From Neolentinus lepideus HHB14362 ss-1 (Eukaryota > Basidiomycota > Agaricomycetes > Gloeophyllales > Gloeophyllaceae), in the NCBI GenBank assembly GCA_001632425.1, contig KV425561.1:434001-498000 (forward strand): DNA of 64,000 nt. Direction: 5' to 3'. How positions within the stretch are numbered: position 1 is the first letter of the stretch; each line of letters starts with the position of its first letter. The notes under the pieces are model-generated. The model was not told the DNA's origin and did not search any database. It was given only the letters and a program-made list of their open reading frames with translations. Below, piece after piece: positions 37,673 through 49,540 of this stretch. A program made the position numbers and the translations under genes.

Positions 37673-38226
37673 ATTGGCAGCGATGGATGACCTATAGAAC
37701 TAGAGTAAGCTCGAGTTCGCGCAAACTTAAGAGTCCACGCCTACACTTGTAGACGGGGATGAGAGCTGGGATAACCAAGCTGGCCGTCGCCCGACATGGG
37801 TCTTATAGCTGTATACGCGCCGGTGATATCATCCGCTACGTAGCCATCCTCCAGTACCTGCCACCACATTCCAATCCAGCAGTCCTCTTACCAAATCCAG
37901 CAAATGCGCGCTCAAAGCAAACGGAAGTAAATTAGCACATACTACTAAGCACTACAAATACACATTGTTCAGTAATAAAGAATGTCGGCTGACATGATCC
38001 TGCAAGCCAATGATTATCGATCCAGAGTTCCTATGTCACAGTCCGGAAGGAAAAGGAAAGGGTAAATGAAGGGCGTCCAGGAATGCATGTATGTACAGTT
38101 CATGCCTGCGCTTGATGGGTGAGGCCTAAAGTGCGGCTGGTCTGCTGACCCAATTCCGGTATCGACATTCCTTGCAAAATCCAGCAGAATAGCCTGGTGG
38201 GCGCGGGGTGGGCGAGGCGGACGGGA
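37673..38226. other. Intergenic between caleosin and O-fucosyltransferase-like gene
   Basis: About 550 bp with no ORF of interest: caleosin promoter on one side and the 3' end of the next minus-strand gene on the other. Confidence 0.5.
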
Positions 38227-40108
38227 TCACCAGAACCGATTCGTGTCAGGATGGATACCGTTCGCCATCCTCAGCATCACAATATTGCTCGTCAAACTCG
38301 AGAACTGTGCGAAAAGACCCTCGGCATCAGTGGACATCCCAGCCCGCATCATCAAACAAACCACTCACCCCGTTCCCAATAATAACCTGCGCCCTCTGCC
38401 CGACGACCATGTCCACCGACTGCGCGATACCCTTCTGCTCCCGATTCAACACCAAATCCCTGCTGCTCGCCACGTTCTCCCACTCGCGCCTCTCCTCGAC
38501 CCCCCGCCGCCGCAGCGCCTCCTTCAGCTCGTCCACCCACTCCTTCCGCCCGTTCGTCATAATAAACACGCTCTTCAGCCCCCCGCCCCTTCGGCGCAGC
38601 CGCACCTGCTCGTCGTTCCGGACCTGCGACACGCGCTCGACGATCTGCGCTATCGACGGGAAGCAGTGCTGGATGTAGATCGCGTCGTTCTCGGGCGTCG
38701 TCTCGCCCCACCCGCCGCCCGGCGGGGCCTCGAACTTGTCCGGCAGGTCCGGGAAGCTGTTGAACCCGTTGTACTGCGACGACCACTTCGCGAGGTGGTG
38801 GCAGTGGTCGACAAAGTCACCTCGGCGGATGTGCAGGGCAAGCAAGCCTGGGATAGGTTTGTACTGCGCGAGTAAGGTTGGGTTGTAGTTCGTTTGGAAA
38901 TACGAGGAGATGAGCGGGAAGGAGGAGAGTAGGGAGGAGAGGAAGGTGGTGGTGGTGAAGAGGTGAGAATTGAGTTCGACTGCGGAGTGGACGAGGGGCG
39001 ACCAGTGAAATTGGGTCATGACGGGTGAGACGCGTAGTGAAGGCCAGATATCCAAGACGCGCTTGGTGCCGAATATCCTACGTGGATGTAAATGTACCGA
39101 GCGCTTAGAGAGGGCTAAGACGTACCAGATCTCGAATATTTGAGCAGATGAAATGTCAATCTCGACACAGCGGTCCTCGATGGAATTAAGTTTATCCATC
39201 CAGGCCTGAAGAACCTGGCTTGCGGGCGCCTCTGAAGGTAAAGAGGAGACCACTTCCTGGCCATGAATTACTGTCCGTTCTGGACATACTTGATCGAAGA
39301 ACTCTTTGCGGACTGCTCTCGGTGCCAGTTCACCCTTGGGCCATGAATCGCCAACGATGGGACCTGTGGCGGAGAACCATCATGATGGGGAGCCTAAGGA
39401 TTTCTAGATCTCAGACACGCACCGCCCACTAGCGCTGTTAGAGGTATTCGTGAAGGTATTAGTTTGCCATTGAAATCTGAGTATTCTTGTGATAGATCGC
39501 GACTCCAGGTGTAATTGTCGAAGACATATCTATTGATCGAAAGCCGTTACAATGAAGATAGGGAGGCGAGATGGCGGCGACTCACGTTCGTTTAGCGACA
39601 TATGACAAGTGGGCATTAAGTATTAGCTCCTGCATAGCATTCCCCCATCCAGATGCTGAAAGCGACATGACTACATCCCGAGCTGTACAAGTGGTGATCC
39701 CGACGTACCATGTACATGATTCGGAGCCCAAAAATATCTCCCCTCCTTCCCTTCTGGATATGGCAGATCTGGGTCATGCTGTGGCATCGCGAGCTCGGCT
39801 TCATGCCACTTCTCATACAACGGAGGGTTCGGATTTGATTCTCCGGAAACAAAGTCCTCCACCAACGTCTCGATCTGCATGGCGGCGTGGCCGGTCGGCG
39901 TCGAGCCGAATGTGTAGAAGAGTCCACCTATTGACAAAACGAGCACGGCAGCGGTGAATAGGCGCTTGTATCGTCGTGGATAGGCAGACAGGCTGGACAT
40001 GGAGTCTGGCGAGCCTGCGCGCGATGGGGCGGGAGCCTTTAAAGGGAGCACAGTAGTACAGTCGGTGGACCTCCGCCACTTGGGCGGGCGCTGGTCGAGT
40101 AGGCGCAT
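38227..40108 (-). CDS. GDP-fucose O-fucosyltransferase-like type II membrane protein
   Basis: Predicted Golgi/ER glycosyltransferase. The ATG at 40108 starts a basic cytosolic tail, then a signal anchor (LFTAAVLVLSIGGLFYTFG, residues about 50-68) and a luminal domain. Family features: GWGNAMQE after the first intron, HIRRGDFVDHC (sugar-nucleotide-binding HxRRxDF-type motif), VFIMTNGRKEW, and the C-terminal SSLTSNIVMLRMANG reached after a last intron near 38360-38300. It ends THPDTNRFW-like at 38227 (exact: HPDTNRFW). About six introns are expected; those at the ends are well supported and the middle ones (39060-39670) less so. The acceptor and actual donor are unknown; fungi have many such uncharacterised homologues. 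Confidence 0.82.
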
Positions 40109-41044
40109 CGTGTAGTGTGCAGCGGCTGGAATCAAGAAAAGGGAAAAGCAAGGGTCATGGGAGAGGATTGGAGAGTATACGGCAGTGGCAACCGTGGACG
40201 TGTCGAGCACTCGAATTCCTGGCTGTTGCTGCGGGAATTTGTGGAGCAAAGTGGGGCGTCATCTTTCCCACGTGGCACGCTGCCAAGAATTGATCGCCTC
40301 TGTCCGGTGGCGGTGCAGTTCTTAATAGCCTCGCCATGCACGCCACCGCGTCTCGACAGACAACATACAACTACGACGAAGGACGTCCAGTACTCTACGG
40401 GCAGCAGAAGGTCCTCCAATCTCTTCCAAGCGGCTGTGCCAAGACTTTGCTCGGAGACTGCCCTTCTTTCTTAGTATTAACCGCCTGCATCTCGGGCCCC
40501 AAATTCTGGGGTACAGAAAGTGTGGCCGACTGCTCGGGTATGTTATACAGGCCGGTCGAACCTTTAAATTCAGATTCGTTACTTCGATGATTTCTCTATC
40601 GTTGCCCAGGGCGACTTGCGCGCTGCTTGATGCAGCTACACGTACCAACAGAACCTTATTGAACTTAGGCCCATTTTTAGGGCATGCTCGCGCCTTCGGC
40701 TTAGTCGATGGCGACATCAGATCTTGCCTCACAGTGTATTCCCCGACTGCAGCCACCCATGTCGTCCGTACAGCTACGCACCCCACAGTTGTGCACAAGA
40801 ACTTCGCACGGAGAAACAAAGGCAGAGGGTTCCACGCATCCCGGGCAACGGAAGGTGGTGGCGGGTCAGCTGCACAGTCACATTCCCATGTCGCAGAATA
40901 CGATATTCCTAGAGTGCGGTCAGTCAGACCCGTGCCACAGAATACCATTCAATTGAAAGCCGAACCTAAACACTCAGCTGTGCGATCCCATCTGCCAGTG
41001 AGGTGATGATGATACCAGGCGTCGGCGATAGTAAGAATCACCCT
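40109..41044. other. Intergenic, about 0.9 kb
   Basis: An ATG-started 208-codon open frame on minus (40322-40948) overlaps other frames of similar size and has no recognisable domain, so I do not call it a gene. The region must hold the fucosyltransferase-like promoter. Confidence 0.45.
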
Positions 41045-42588
41045 CTATACAATAGTCTTCCGCAGCCCTTCCATTCGAAACGAATTGAGAAGATCAGAAA
41101 CTGCCTGCCAACCGTCTTCCAGGATGCCGTCGACTCGCCTCCACTCTTCGATATTCGGAAACACGCTATCGATCCACAGGGCAACCTTCCGTACGTCGTG
41201 AATCGGCGAGGAATACAGGTTTATAGTATGCAGGCCATGGTTCAGCCGTGATGGACGGACTTCAGGGCATTCTCCGCTGGCATTGACTTGTATTTGCAGC
41301 AGTTGCAAGTCGGGACAGTGTCGAGCAAGGTGGCGCAGCGCCCCAAGTGTAGGCATCATCGACGTATCCGGATGTCCCATCAGACTGCCGTAGGTCACCA
41401 CCCCAAGCTGCTTGAGATGCGGCCAAGCCTTCGCCATCGACTCGATATTGCTATCATTTAGACGGATGTTGTCGGAAGGAAAGTTGACGTGGAGGTCTTC
41501 CAGCTGTTTTAATCGCAAAAGCGGCTTGATAATGTCCGCGTAGTCGTGGGTGAGCTCGTTCCGGTCCTCGTTCGTCGTCATGATCTCGAGGACATGGAGG
41601 TTCGGAAACCGCAGGCTCGACAGAAGAGCTGGGTAGTCCCCCTCTGGGCTGTGGTGCGTATCAATTTTGAAGTTGAGCTCCCAGAGCTGGCCAGCGGACA
41701 ATACGGTGAAGACTTGGGTGAGCGCGTCGATGGCGCCTTGTATGCAGAGATATTCGAGATCATCCAGTACAAGCAGATCCGAGCTTGTAAATGTATATCC
41801 AAGCGGCACCCGTAGGGACAAGGACGTCAATTGCTTCATCTTGAGTGCGGTCGTGTAGTGATCGTCAATGACCAGTTCTTCGGGTTTGCGATAAGATTCC
41901 CAAACATATAACGTCCGGAGATTAGTGAACCGTTGCGGAACAGCGAGGCACGCCGGGGTGAGCTTGCCCCACAGCGCAAGCTCTTCCAGCGAGGTCTCGG
42001 GCATCCGATTAAGGAACATCAGGGTACCCCCATCCTGCTCCGGATATTGGAAGAGCATGAACCTCAGTCGTTTGATGGAAGGAGACATGAAGAGCATCGC
42101 TTCCGTTACGGAAAGGTCCAGCCCTCTCCAGTAGAGTCCGCGTAGGCGCGGGAGTAACGGTGTTGGATGCCACAACAGGAGAGCCTCGTATAAAGATGCG
42201 TGAACGCGGTCGCGTGGGGTGAGGCTAATGCAACGGATCCGGACGGCGTAGGTGTCGAAAATATCCCAGATCTCTTGAGACGGTTTCCCGTGAAGAATCT
42301 GCGGCTACTCGTCAGCTTTACGACCAACAAGACGAAAACTAGACTTACATAACCCTCCCTATCGGGATTCGTTGATACGATGAAGGTGGGCAACAACTGC
42401 AATAACGGGGTGATGGAATACATGTTACTCCAGAGATTATCCAGGGCGGCAGGCAGAAATGTCCTGCACGTGAGGGCGAGCTGTAGGAATTGCCATTGGT
42501 CTTCCTTCTCCAGGAATTCGTCGTCAGATGTGATGAGGTGGTCGTAGATTATGTAGAGGATATCTGGCAACTCGAGGGCACGATGCAT
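41045..42588 (-). CDS. F-box protein with LRR-like C-terminus
   Basis: Probable SCF substrate adaptor. The ATG at 42588 leads directly into an F-box (LELPDILYIIYDHLI then LALTCRTFLPAALDNLWSN, residues about 5-55). A single intron at about 42350-42301 joins NPDREGY to ILHGKPSQEIWDIF. The remaining ~440 residues contain irregular leucine-rich stretches (SIKRLRFMLFQ, LEELALWGKL, FTNLRTLYVWES, LRFPNLHVLEIM, LKQLGVVTYG) like other basidiomycete F-box/LRR-type proteins. The stop is at 41045. It is divergent from the Bmt5-type gene, with only about 190 bp between the two ATGs. Confidence 0.85.
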
Positions 42589-42781
42589 TCTGATACTGCT
42601 CCGTAATACAAGCTAAGCCAGCCTCGGAATTCGACATGTTGTGAGGACACCGACCAGATGATAGAACAGATCCGCCGTGAGAATGAGGCCTTCCTCGTAA
42701 AATGTCCGACATGTGACTTGTTGTCCGAAGCGCTCTTACTGCCATATTACACTCTCTACTTGGGAACAAAGCTTGGTCGGG

Positions 42782-43868
42782 ATGGGCAAATCCGGGAACA
42801 AATCCTCCTTGAAGGCAGCGCTACTCTCGCATCAAGCTCGCGTGGACAAGAAGGAGAGAGCCGCCAGGGCAGCGAAAGCAGCAGACCACAAAGGCAAATC
42901 CGGATCGAGCCAGACGAAAGGAAAGGAAAAGATAGGCCAGCGTCCCTCTGCGACGATACCATTCTCCCCAGAGGACACTATCCTCCTCATCGGCGAAGGA
43001 AACTTCTCGTTCGCCCACGCGCTAGTCGCATCTCCCCCTCCCGCTCTGGAATTTCTGCCGGCGAAGAACGTAACAGCTACTGCGTACGACAGCGAAGAAC
43101 ACTGTTACGAGAAATATCCTGAATGCCGAGAGATTATCGCGACACTGCGGGATAAAGGCGTTGAGCTTCTGTTTGGCGTCGATGCGACGAAGTTGGAGAA
43201 GTGCGCCACCTTGAAAGGGAGGAGGTTTGATCGGATAGTCTGGAACTTTCCCCATGCAGGTAAAATGTACCCGCAAGCAGTGTTAAGATATGTGAGCTCC
43301 TCGTGCTGAAGTCTCGTATTCGCAGGGAAAGGTATTGCAGACCAGGACAGAAATATCCTGTCGAATCAACTGCTCATACTCGAGTTCCTTCGTTCTGCTT
43401 CAAATTCATTAATTGAAGGACCTGTTCCATCGGTCCATCAGTCTCGAAAGCGGAAACGCAAATCTGACGAAGATGACGATGACGAGGAACAGAATGAGGT
43501 CTCGTTAGATGAGAGACTGTCCGGGGAAGGCAAAACACGCTCAAGAGGCACCATCTTGATTACCCTGCGCAATGTACCGCCGTACACTTTGTGGTTAGTC
43601 TCCCATACCACTCAAGCCATGAATATTGTAGTCATATGTCTGCTCCAGGGATGTACCCAAACTGGCCAAGAATCCTCCGCCGCCCACTGGCACTGGTACG
43701 AAGCCGAATCCCAAGTACATGCAGTTGCGATCGTTCAAATTTGTTCGATCCTCTTGGAAAGGCTACGCCCATCGCATGACAAAGGGAGAGAGACAGGGTG
43801 GTCAAGGGACGACTGGCCAAGGTGGAGAAGACCGAACTTGGGAGTTTTGTCTGAGGGATAAAGACTAG
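42782..43868 (+). CDS. BMT5: 25S rRNA (uridine-N3) methyltransferase, Bmt5-like (DUF2431)
   Basis: Nucleolar SAM-dependent methyltransferase family that modifies 25S rRNA at a uridine. The ATG at 42782 opens a Lys/Ala-rich basic tail (MGKSGNKSSLKAALL). The methyltransferase fold starts at ILLIGEGNFSFAHALV (SAM-binding glycine motif, about residue 70), then VTATAYDSEEHCYEKYPEC, LFGVDATKLEK and FDRIVWNFPHAGKGI, the family signature, which spans the first intron. A second intron joins NVPPYTLW to DVPKLAKNPPP, before the closing motif YMQLRSFKFVRSSWKGYAHR. An acidic/basic insert (RKRKRKSDEDDDDEE) lies between. Three exons, all in phase. Confidence 0.92.
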
Positions 43869-44020
43869 GTGTATCTGCCTTTGCCGCATAGTACCTGCTG
43901 TGACAGTAATTACGGTCGCATATATAACTGCTGATCATATGTTCGAACTATTGCAGTAGCGATATGACATATCTCGTGTAGGCAGTTGGCTTGCCTGAAA
44001 GGGGACTTTCCTCTTCGAGT

Positions 44021-44932
44021 ATGTCGGGAAGCTTCAAACTTTGGACTTGCACCGTTCAGCCGATGCTGCCACCACACGCCTCCCGCCTCGCAAGCACTTC
44101 CGCACAGCGCTTACAGGCCCGCACCTATGCCATCTCCGTCAAGCCACCCGTGAAATACCTAGGCAAACCAGAGCCACGGGTTTACGGGACGAAGAAGTCC
44201 TTCCTCTACAACCACTATATCCGCATACTCCAGTCCAGCACGAATTCGCCCCTCATCTTCCTTGAACACAAAGATTTTTCCGTACCACGTCTTATTCAAC
44301 TGCGGAAAGAAATTGCAAATGCGTCGGATCGCGCTACGAAGTCACAGATGGCCATGTCTCCGGTCCCCATCGCACCTGAGGTGACCGAGCCACCAAGCCT
44401 GAAGGTCATGCGTACGACAATATTTGGCGTGGCCCTCCGTGACTACGCGCCCTTGGATAAAGCAGTGACAGAGCAAATTGCCAGTATGGTCAAGGGCGGT
44501 TTCGCAATCCTCAGCCTGCCAACATTAAACCCACCTCAACTCAATGCCATCCTGCGTGCCCTAGATCGAACCGTACCCCCCAAAAAGCCCCTATCAAAGG
44601 AGGAGATTGCGCAGAAGAAGGCTGAGGCGGATGCTGACCCCGTTACGCCTGGGAGGAGACCAAAGCGGCAGAGGCCCACCATGACACCTGAGCTGAAGGT
44701 GGTCGGTGCGCTCATCGAAGGTCGTGTGCTCACTTCCCCGGCAGTGCAGGATGTGTCGAAACTTCCGACGTTAGACACTCTGAGGGCGCAGATCGTGGGT
44801 CTGTTGAGCTCGCCAGCAACACAGTTGGCGGCCGTGCTGAGCGAGGCGAGTGGTGGCAAATTGCATAGGACGTTGGAGGGTTTCAAGAGGAGTCTGGAGG
44901 AGGGGCAGTCAGCAGCGGTCCCACCACCATAA
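44021..44932 (+). CDS. Mitochondrial large-subunit ribosomal protein uL10m
   Basis: Component of the mitochondrial ribosome stalk. It is a single-exon gene of 303 codons. The ATG at 44021 starts a Ser/Arg-rich, acidic-poor N-terminus (FKLWTCTVQPMLPPHASRLA) typical of a mitochondrial presequence. The L10-like body includes KPPVKYLGKPEPRVYGTKKS, FLYNHYIRILQSST, PLIFLEHKDFSVPRLIQLRK and a C-terminal LRAQIVGLLSSPATQLAAVL segment, which matches the end of L10 domains. A Lys-rich insert (RRPKRQRP) is present. It follows the Bmt5 gene on the same strand with about 150 bp between. Confidence 0.85.
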   Translation: MSGSFKLWTCTVQPMLPPHASRLASTSAQRLQARTYAISVKPPVKYLGKPEPRVYGTKKSFLYNHYIRILQSSTNSPLIFLEHKDFSVPRLIQLRKEIANASDRATKSQMAMSPVPIAPEVTEPPSLKVMRTTIFGVALRDYAPLDKAVTEQIASMVKGGFAILSLPTLNPPQLNAILRALDRTVPPKKPLSKEEIAQKKAEADADPVTPGRRPKRQRPTMTPELKVVGALIEGRVLTSPAVQDVSKLPTLDTLRAQIVGLLSSPATQLAAVLSEASGGKLHRTLEGFKRSLEEGQSAAVPPP

Positions 44933-45432
44933 CGCTGTCACTTCTCAGTCGCCTCCGATGGAGGTGAGGTGCGTTGGTTATTAGCGATCCTCACTTGTGC
45001 AGATACTGAAGCAGTGTACAGTCTAGTCGCAACAGCCTCGTGTAATCTCAGTGATTGGGGAGATTATACACTCTTCCTAACATACACTATATGCCTTGGG
45101 GAACGTGCAGCATAAGCTGTTCGGTTGTTTTGTCGCTATCTTAAAGCATTCCAGAATAATGTTCTGGTTTGCCTTCCTACAATAGTGACTGGCTCGCGAT
45201 AATCGCAATGAAACAAAGTATTCGTGTAACTCTCGCAGCAGTTGTGGACGTCATCAAACTACATTCAACATCATAAGCATCGGATAAGCGATTAAAACTT
45301 CGCCTATTATTCGTTCTGGTGAAGAGAGTGATGATAAGTGGCATGGCTTGAACATGGCCCTTCAGCCACAGCCACGTGGGCTTCTATTTGACTTCCGCAA
45401 CTTCTCGGCAAGCGTAAGTTGAACACAACATC
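44933..45432. other. Intergenic before the Fip1 gene
   Basis: 500 bp with no ORF; 3'UTR of uL10m and Fip1 promoter. Confidence 0.5.
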
Positions 45433-47635
45433 ATGTATGTAACGCGAGCTCGCTCGTATCGTTTGTGCTCATGAAGAATCTGTAGGGATGAAGATGATGA
45501 TGCCTATCTCTACGGCGAGCCGACGGAGGCTGAGCGGTCCTTCGCCACTCTTCCCACTTCTGGTAAGCACTGCTCATGGTTCCGGGGAAGTTGGGTACGG
45601 ACGCGTTACTTATCATGTACCTCGTCCCTTTTCACGAATAACCATTGGTTTAATCCTTCATTGTGCGTGTGGTCTGTGAGCAGTACCTCAACCGTGGGTG
45701 TTCACAGTGAAGTCGCCGAGGAAGCAGGTTCTTACAGAAGTCGCAGGATAACACTTGAGAAGGCGCAGTCTGCAAACGGAGTCCTAGCACAGCTGGAATC
45801 TGATCTCAATGACGAAGATACAGGCGACGGTGATGAAGAGGGAGATGATGAAAGGGGAGATGATGAGGGAGAAGAAAGTGATGATGTACGTCTCCCATTC
45901 CAAATATTCTGAGTATGTTAGAATGAGCCTGCGGTGTAGGACGTTGAGATTATTATGGAGCCAGCGAATAGATCTCTGGACTTTAGGTATGCATTTCTTT
46001 GCGTGCACTGCTTGCAGGGTTCAATGTCTGGATCAGGCAGAATCGTCAGAGCGTTCCCCGTGCGCCTAGTGCAAGTACTAGTACACCGGCCAAAGGTGGT
46101 AAGTGCTTATAATTATCTCTCAAATGTATGTTGTTTATGTCCTTTTCTTCCCATATCAGCCCCTGCACCATCACTAACCACAGAATACACCCCAAGAGAG
46201 CGCGGTGACCCTCTCAACAAATCCCTAACCGCAAGCTCCCTACCTTCACGCTCCACTCCCCAAGCGACGCCGCAACCCTCCTCAATTGCAAGAACTCCTT
46301 CGCAACCTCCCACATCAGAAGACCAAAAGTCTGGGGATGAGGGGCCCGACCCAAACACACTTCCCCCAGCGCACGCGCCACCCTCGCACCCCAGTATCAA
46401 CCCCTCCCAGCCTGGCACCGTTGACGGGCGGTCTATTTTCGAATATGACATCCAAGCTATGGCCGACAAGCCCTGGAGAAGACCTGGTTCTGACATCAGC
46501 GACTGGTTCAACTACGGCTTTGACGAAATTACGTGGGAAGCGTACTGCTTCCGGAGGAGAGAGATGGGCGACGTCGCGAGCGTCATGAAGGCGAATGTAT
46601 CGGTTTGTGGTATTTTTACTAAGAGAAATTTACAGCAGAGATACTAACGAACGCCACAGAACTTTGCAGGAATGCCTGAAGACCAAATCGCATCTCTTCC
46701 ACCCGAATTCCGCACGATGATCATGGCGAACGTCGCCTCGATGGGCCCGAACCCAGCTATGATGGGCGCAGCAGGTATGGGCATGAACATGATGCACCCC
46801 GATATGGCGGGGATGATGGGTCCAATGGGGATGGGCGATATGAATATGGGTATGGGCATGCAAGGAGGCCAGATGATGCAGGAGGGAATGGGGAATGGTG
46901 GGACTCCTGACCAAGGCATGGGGGAGGGCTTCGGGCCTGGCGCAGGTGGGCCCATGGGTATGGGTATGGGCGGAGAGTTTGGTATGCCGGGTATGCAGGT
47001 ACGAGGCATTTTACTTCATTTTCAAACGTGTGATCTCAAAGGTGCCAATAATGTTCCACAGGAACAGAACGTGATGGGCCAGCAAATGTACCAGAGTATG
47101 GAAGGCAGCGGCACTCCTGGCCCCGGGCCAAATCCAACTCCTACGCAACCGGGCCCAGGGCCGGGAGTTCCCCGAGGTCCGGCTACGCCTGTATCGTATC
47201 GAGGACGGCCAATGCAGCAAGGTACCGGCGTGCGCGGCATACGCGGGGGTTATTCTACAGGCAGAGGCAGAGGTCATGGTGAGTTTCTGACTTCACTAGC
47301 ATTCGGTTTCGTTTACTGAGACACAGGACTGGTTAGTTCCTCAGTCTCTGCCTGTCAGACCGGCATCCCCCTTGCCGCCTAATGTTCCTACTGGACCGAG
47401 AAACCAAAAATACCGGGATAAGGACGCGAATGCTCCTGCTGTGGACGGTCTAGACTACGGCGGGGGCGGGGGTGGTGCGCATAGAGATAACGCCACGCCT
47501 GACGATGACAGAAGTAGCAGGTGAGATATATATCTTGTCACCAATCAGGTCGATTATTGACTGTGTTGTATGTTAAACACAAGGAAGCGCCGAGGGTCAC
47601 CAAATGGTGAAGACCGAAGCTCGAAGCGACGATAG
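45433..47635 (+). CDS. FIP1: Fip1-type pre-mRNA polyadenylation factor
   Basis: Subunit of the cleavage and polyadenylation factor that tethers poly(A) polymerase. The acidic N-terminus DEDDDAYLYGEPTEAE begins at 45487. The best start is AT at 45433-45434 joined by a 51-nt intron (45435-45485) to G at 45486. Then come an acidic region (DEEGDDERGDDEGEESDD), DVEIIMEPANRSLDFR, and the diagnostic Fip1 motif WRRPGSDISDWFNYGFDEIT. A Met/Gly-rich tract (GMGMNMMHPDMAGMMGPMGM and onward), a Pro/Gly-rich region, RG motifs (GRGRGHG) and a basic tail (RSSKRR) ending at 47635 follow. Introns at about 45914, 46001-46050, 46102, 46597, 46999 and 47280 fit. The stretch 45569-45690 is open throughout, so whether it is intron or exon is uncertain. 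Confidence 0.85.
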
Positions 47636-47772
47636 TAAAGTCTTCCAGGTCTTTCCGTTGTGTATTTTATCAGGCTTGGACCTCCCCTCCTCAGTCTCCG
47701 AATTGCTGTTGTATATGAGCACTACGCGGCTAATTTACATTTATTGCTCAATGCGAAGTCTGCAATTTCAGT

Positions 47773-48794
47773 CTACAGCCACTGCTTGTTGCCCCAGTGC
47801 GACAGATAGGCACCCGTCTGCTCGATCGTGAAGTTATCGATGACCTTTCGCATCGCCGTGACAGACTCCGCGGGTGTGATGGGTCCCTTCCAGGAGGGGT
47901 AGTCCTTCTTGAAGGCGACGACTAAGCCCTTGTAGGCTTCGAGTTCCTCGGGGCTCGCTATGGACATACCAGTTAGGCGACTTGGGCAAAACAACAAGAG
48001 GTCCAAAACAACTTACGTGGCTTCTCCGCAGTATTCACGACCCCAGGGCTGATCGCAAGGAACGCAATACCATCGGCCTTGTTTTCCACAGCATACTTGG
48101 CGACGACCATGTTCACCGCCGCCTTGGAGATGCTATAGGCGGTGGTGAGCGGGAAGTTGACTTTGAGGGTGAAGTCGAGGTCAGCGGTGCCCGTGGAGAG
48201 GGTGATGACCTTCTTTACAGAGCCCTTCTTCAGGAGGGGCAAGAAAGCGTTGACGCTGTGGACGACGCCGACGACGTTGACGTTGAAGGCATCGCGGAGG
48301 TCCTGAGCGAGAACCTCTTGCTCATCGGGGCCGCTACAAATGCGTTAGCCAATTGGATGCCCTCACAGTTAGGATATATGATACGCACTAAGCTCCAATA
48401 GACTGTTCTGTTCTTCCCTCGGGGAGGAGGGCAGCATTGTTAATGAGGACATCAAGGCTCCCGCCAGTGACCTTGGCAATCTCAGCAGCAGCAGACTATC
48501 GTTTAACTAGTGAGTTTGCGGGTAAAACATCTTTATGGTACAGACGTACGTCTAGTGACTTCCTGTCGGTAATGTCTGCTTTCACGACACGGACATTCGG
48601 AGCCTTGATGTTGGTGAGGTTGGGTGAGCCAGCAGGGTTGCGGACAATGCCGAAGACGGTGTTGTTCGGGTCAGCGCTCAATTGCTTGACAAACTCCAGC
48701 TACAAAACGGCTAGAGTCAGGTCCAATACTGCTAACAGTTATGAAGACTTACACCAATGCCACGAGAAGCACCAACAATAGCGTACGAAGGCAT
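47773..48794 (-). CDS. Short-chain dehydrogenase/reductase (SDR)
   Basis: NAD(P)-dependent oxidoreductase of the classical SDR type, substrate unknown. The ATG at 48794 starts MPSYAIVGASRGIG, the nucleotide-binding glycine motif, interrupted right after by an intron and continuing LEFVKQLSADPNNTVFGIVR. Further motifs: VVKADITDRKSLD, SLDVLINNAAL (NNAG-like), ITLSTGTADL (catalytic Ser region) and YSISKAAVNMVVAKYA (YxxxK), then ISPGVVNTAEKP. The C-terminus reads LSHWGNKQWL. Four short introns. It is tail-to-tail with the Fip1 gene with 137 bp between stops. Confidence 0.93.
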
Positions 48795-49540
48795 AGTTCC
48801 AGCGAAGTCCTGTTCTGAAGGTTTAGAGGATGAGCGGATCTGTGGCCTCACCTTCCCTATCCTGCTCCCTTTTCTACTCTGCAAGCTTGCTACATTGACG
48901 AGGCGAAGTTTAGCCTTGCTTCATGTCATTCATTCCATTCGTAAGTCGTCGCGCTTGTGTAACTCCATACCGTCCGGAATACCTTCCTAAAACGGATGAT
49001 ATACCAGCTGGCTGATACTGTGGCTTAGTGATCAGCACCTCTCGACTCTCAGATCTCACTCCTGACGAAGAAGCTCTCCGTCTTGCATCATCTTGTACAA
49101 TCAATATGATCAGTGGTATCATCCGTTTGTTGCATACCAAGAACATGCTTCGTTGGGCGCGGAAACGCCGCAGCTGTGGCTTGTCACCTTGCTATACTTA
49201 TGGCAGTGTAATCTAATCTTCATGGCGGGTCCAGGTAATCCTTGTCGATTCTATAGCACAAGCACATGGGGGTACATCCGATCATGACAGACTCCGATTT
49301 GGAGCGCGGAGATCTTCACAGGCTTGATGGACACAGCGATGATAGAGCTTCGGGAATATTGGCCCACAGAAGATTAAAAAGCGGATGGAATTATGCCGTA
49401 ACGCAGGTAGGAACCGAGGGACGAGATACACAAGACGACACAAGTGGGGCTGCACGGGCGCGAGAGGAACACGAAGACGAAGTAAGAATAAGTTAGCAAC
49501 GATACGGTGTGTAATAGTCCGATACACCATACTGAACACT
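48795..49540. other. Intergenic, about 0.75 kb
   Basis: Only short frames. It contains the SDR promoter and the 3' flank of the ING gene. Confidence 0.5.

Noticed and set aside
38243..38875. 210-codon plus-strand frame
   Set aside because: Antisense to the O-fucosyltransferase-like exon carrying HIRRGDF.
40322..40948. 208-codon ATG frame on the minus strand
   Set aside because: No domain, composition unlike neighbouring proteins, and equally long frames overlap on the other strand.
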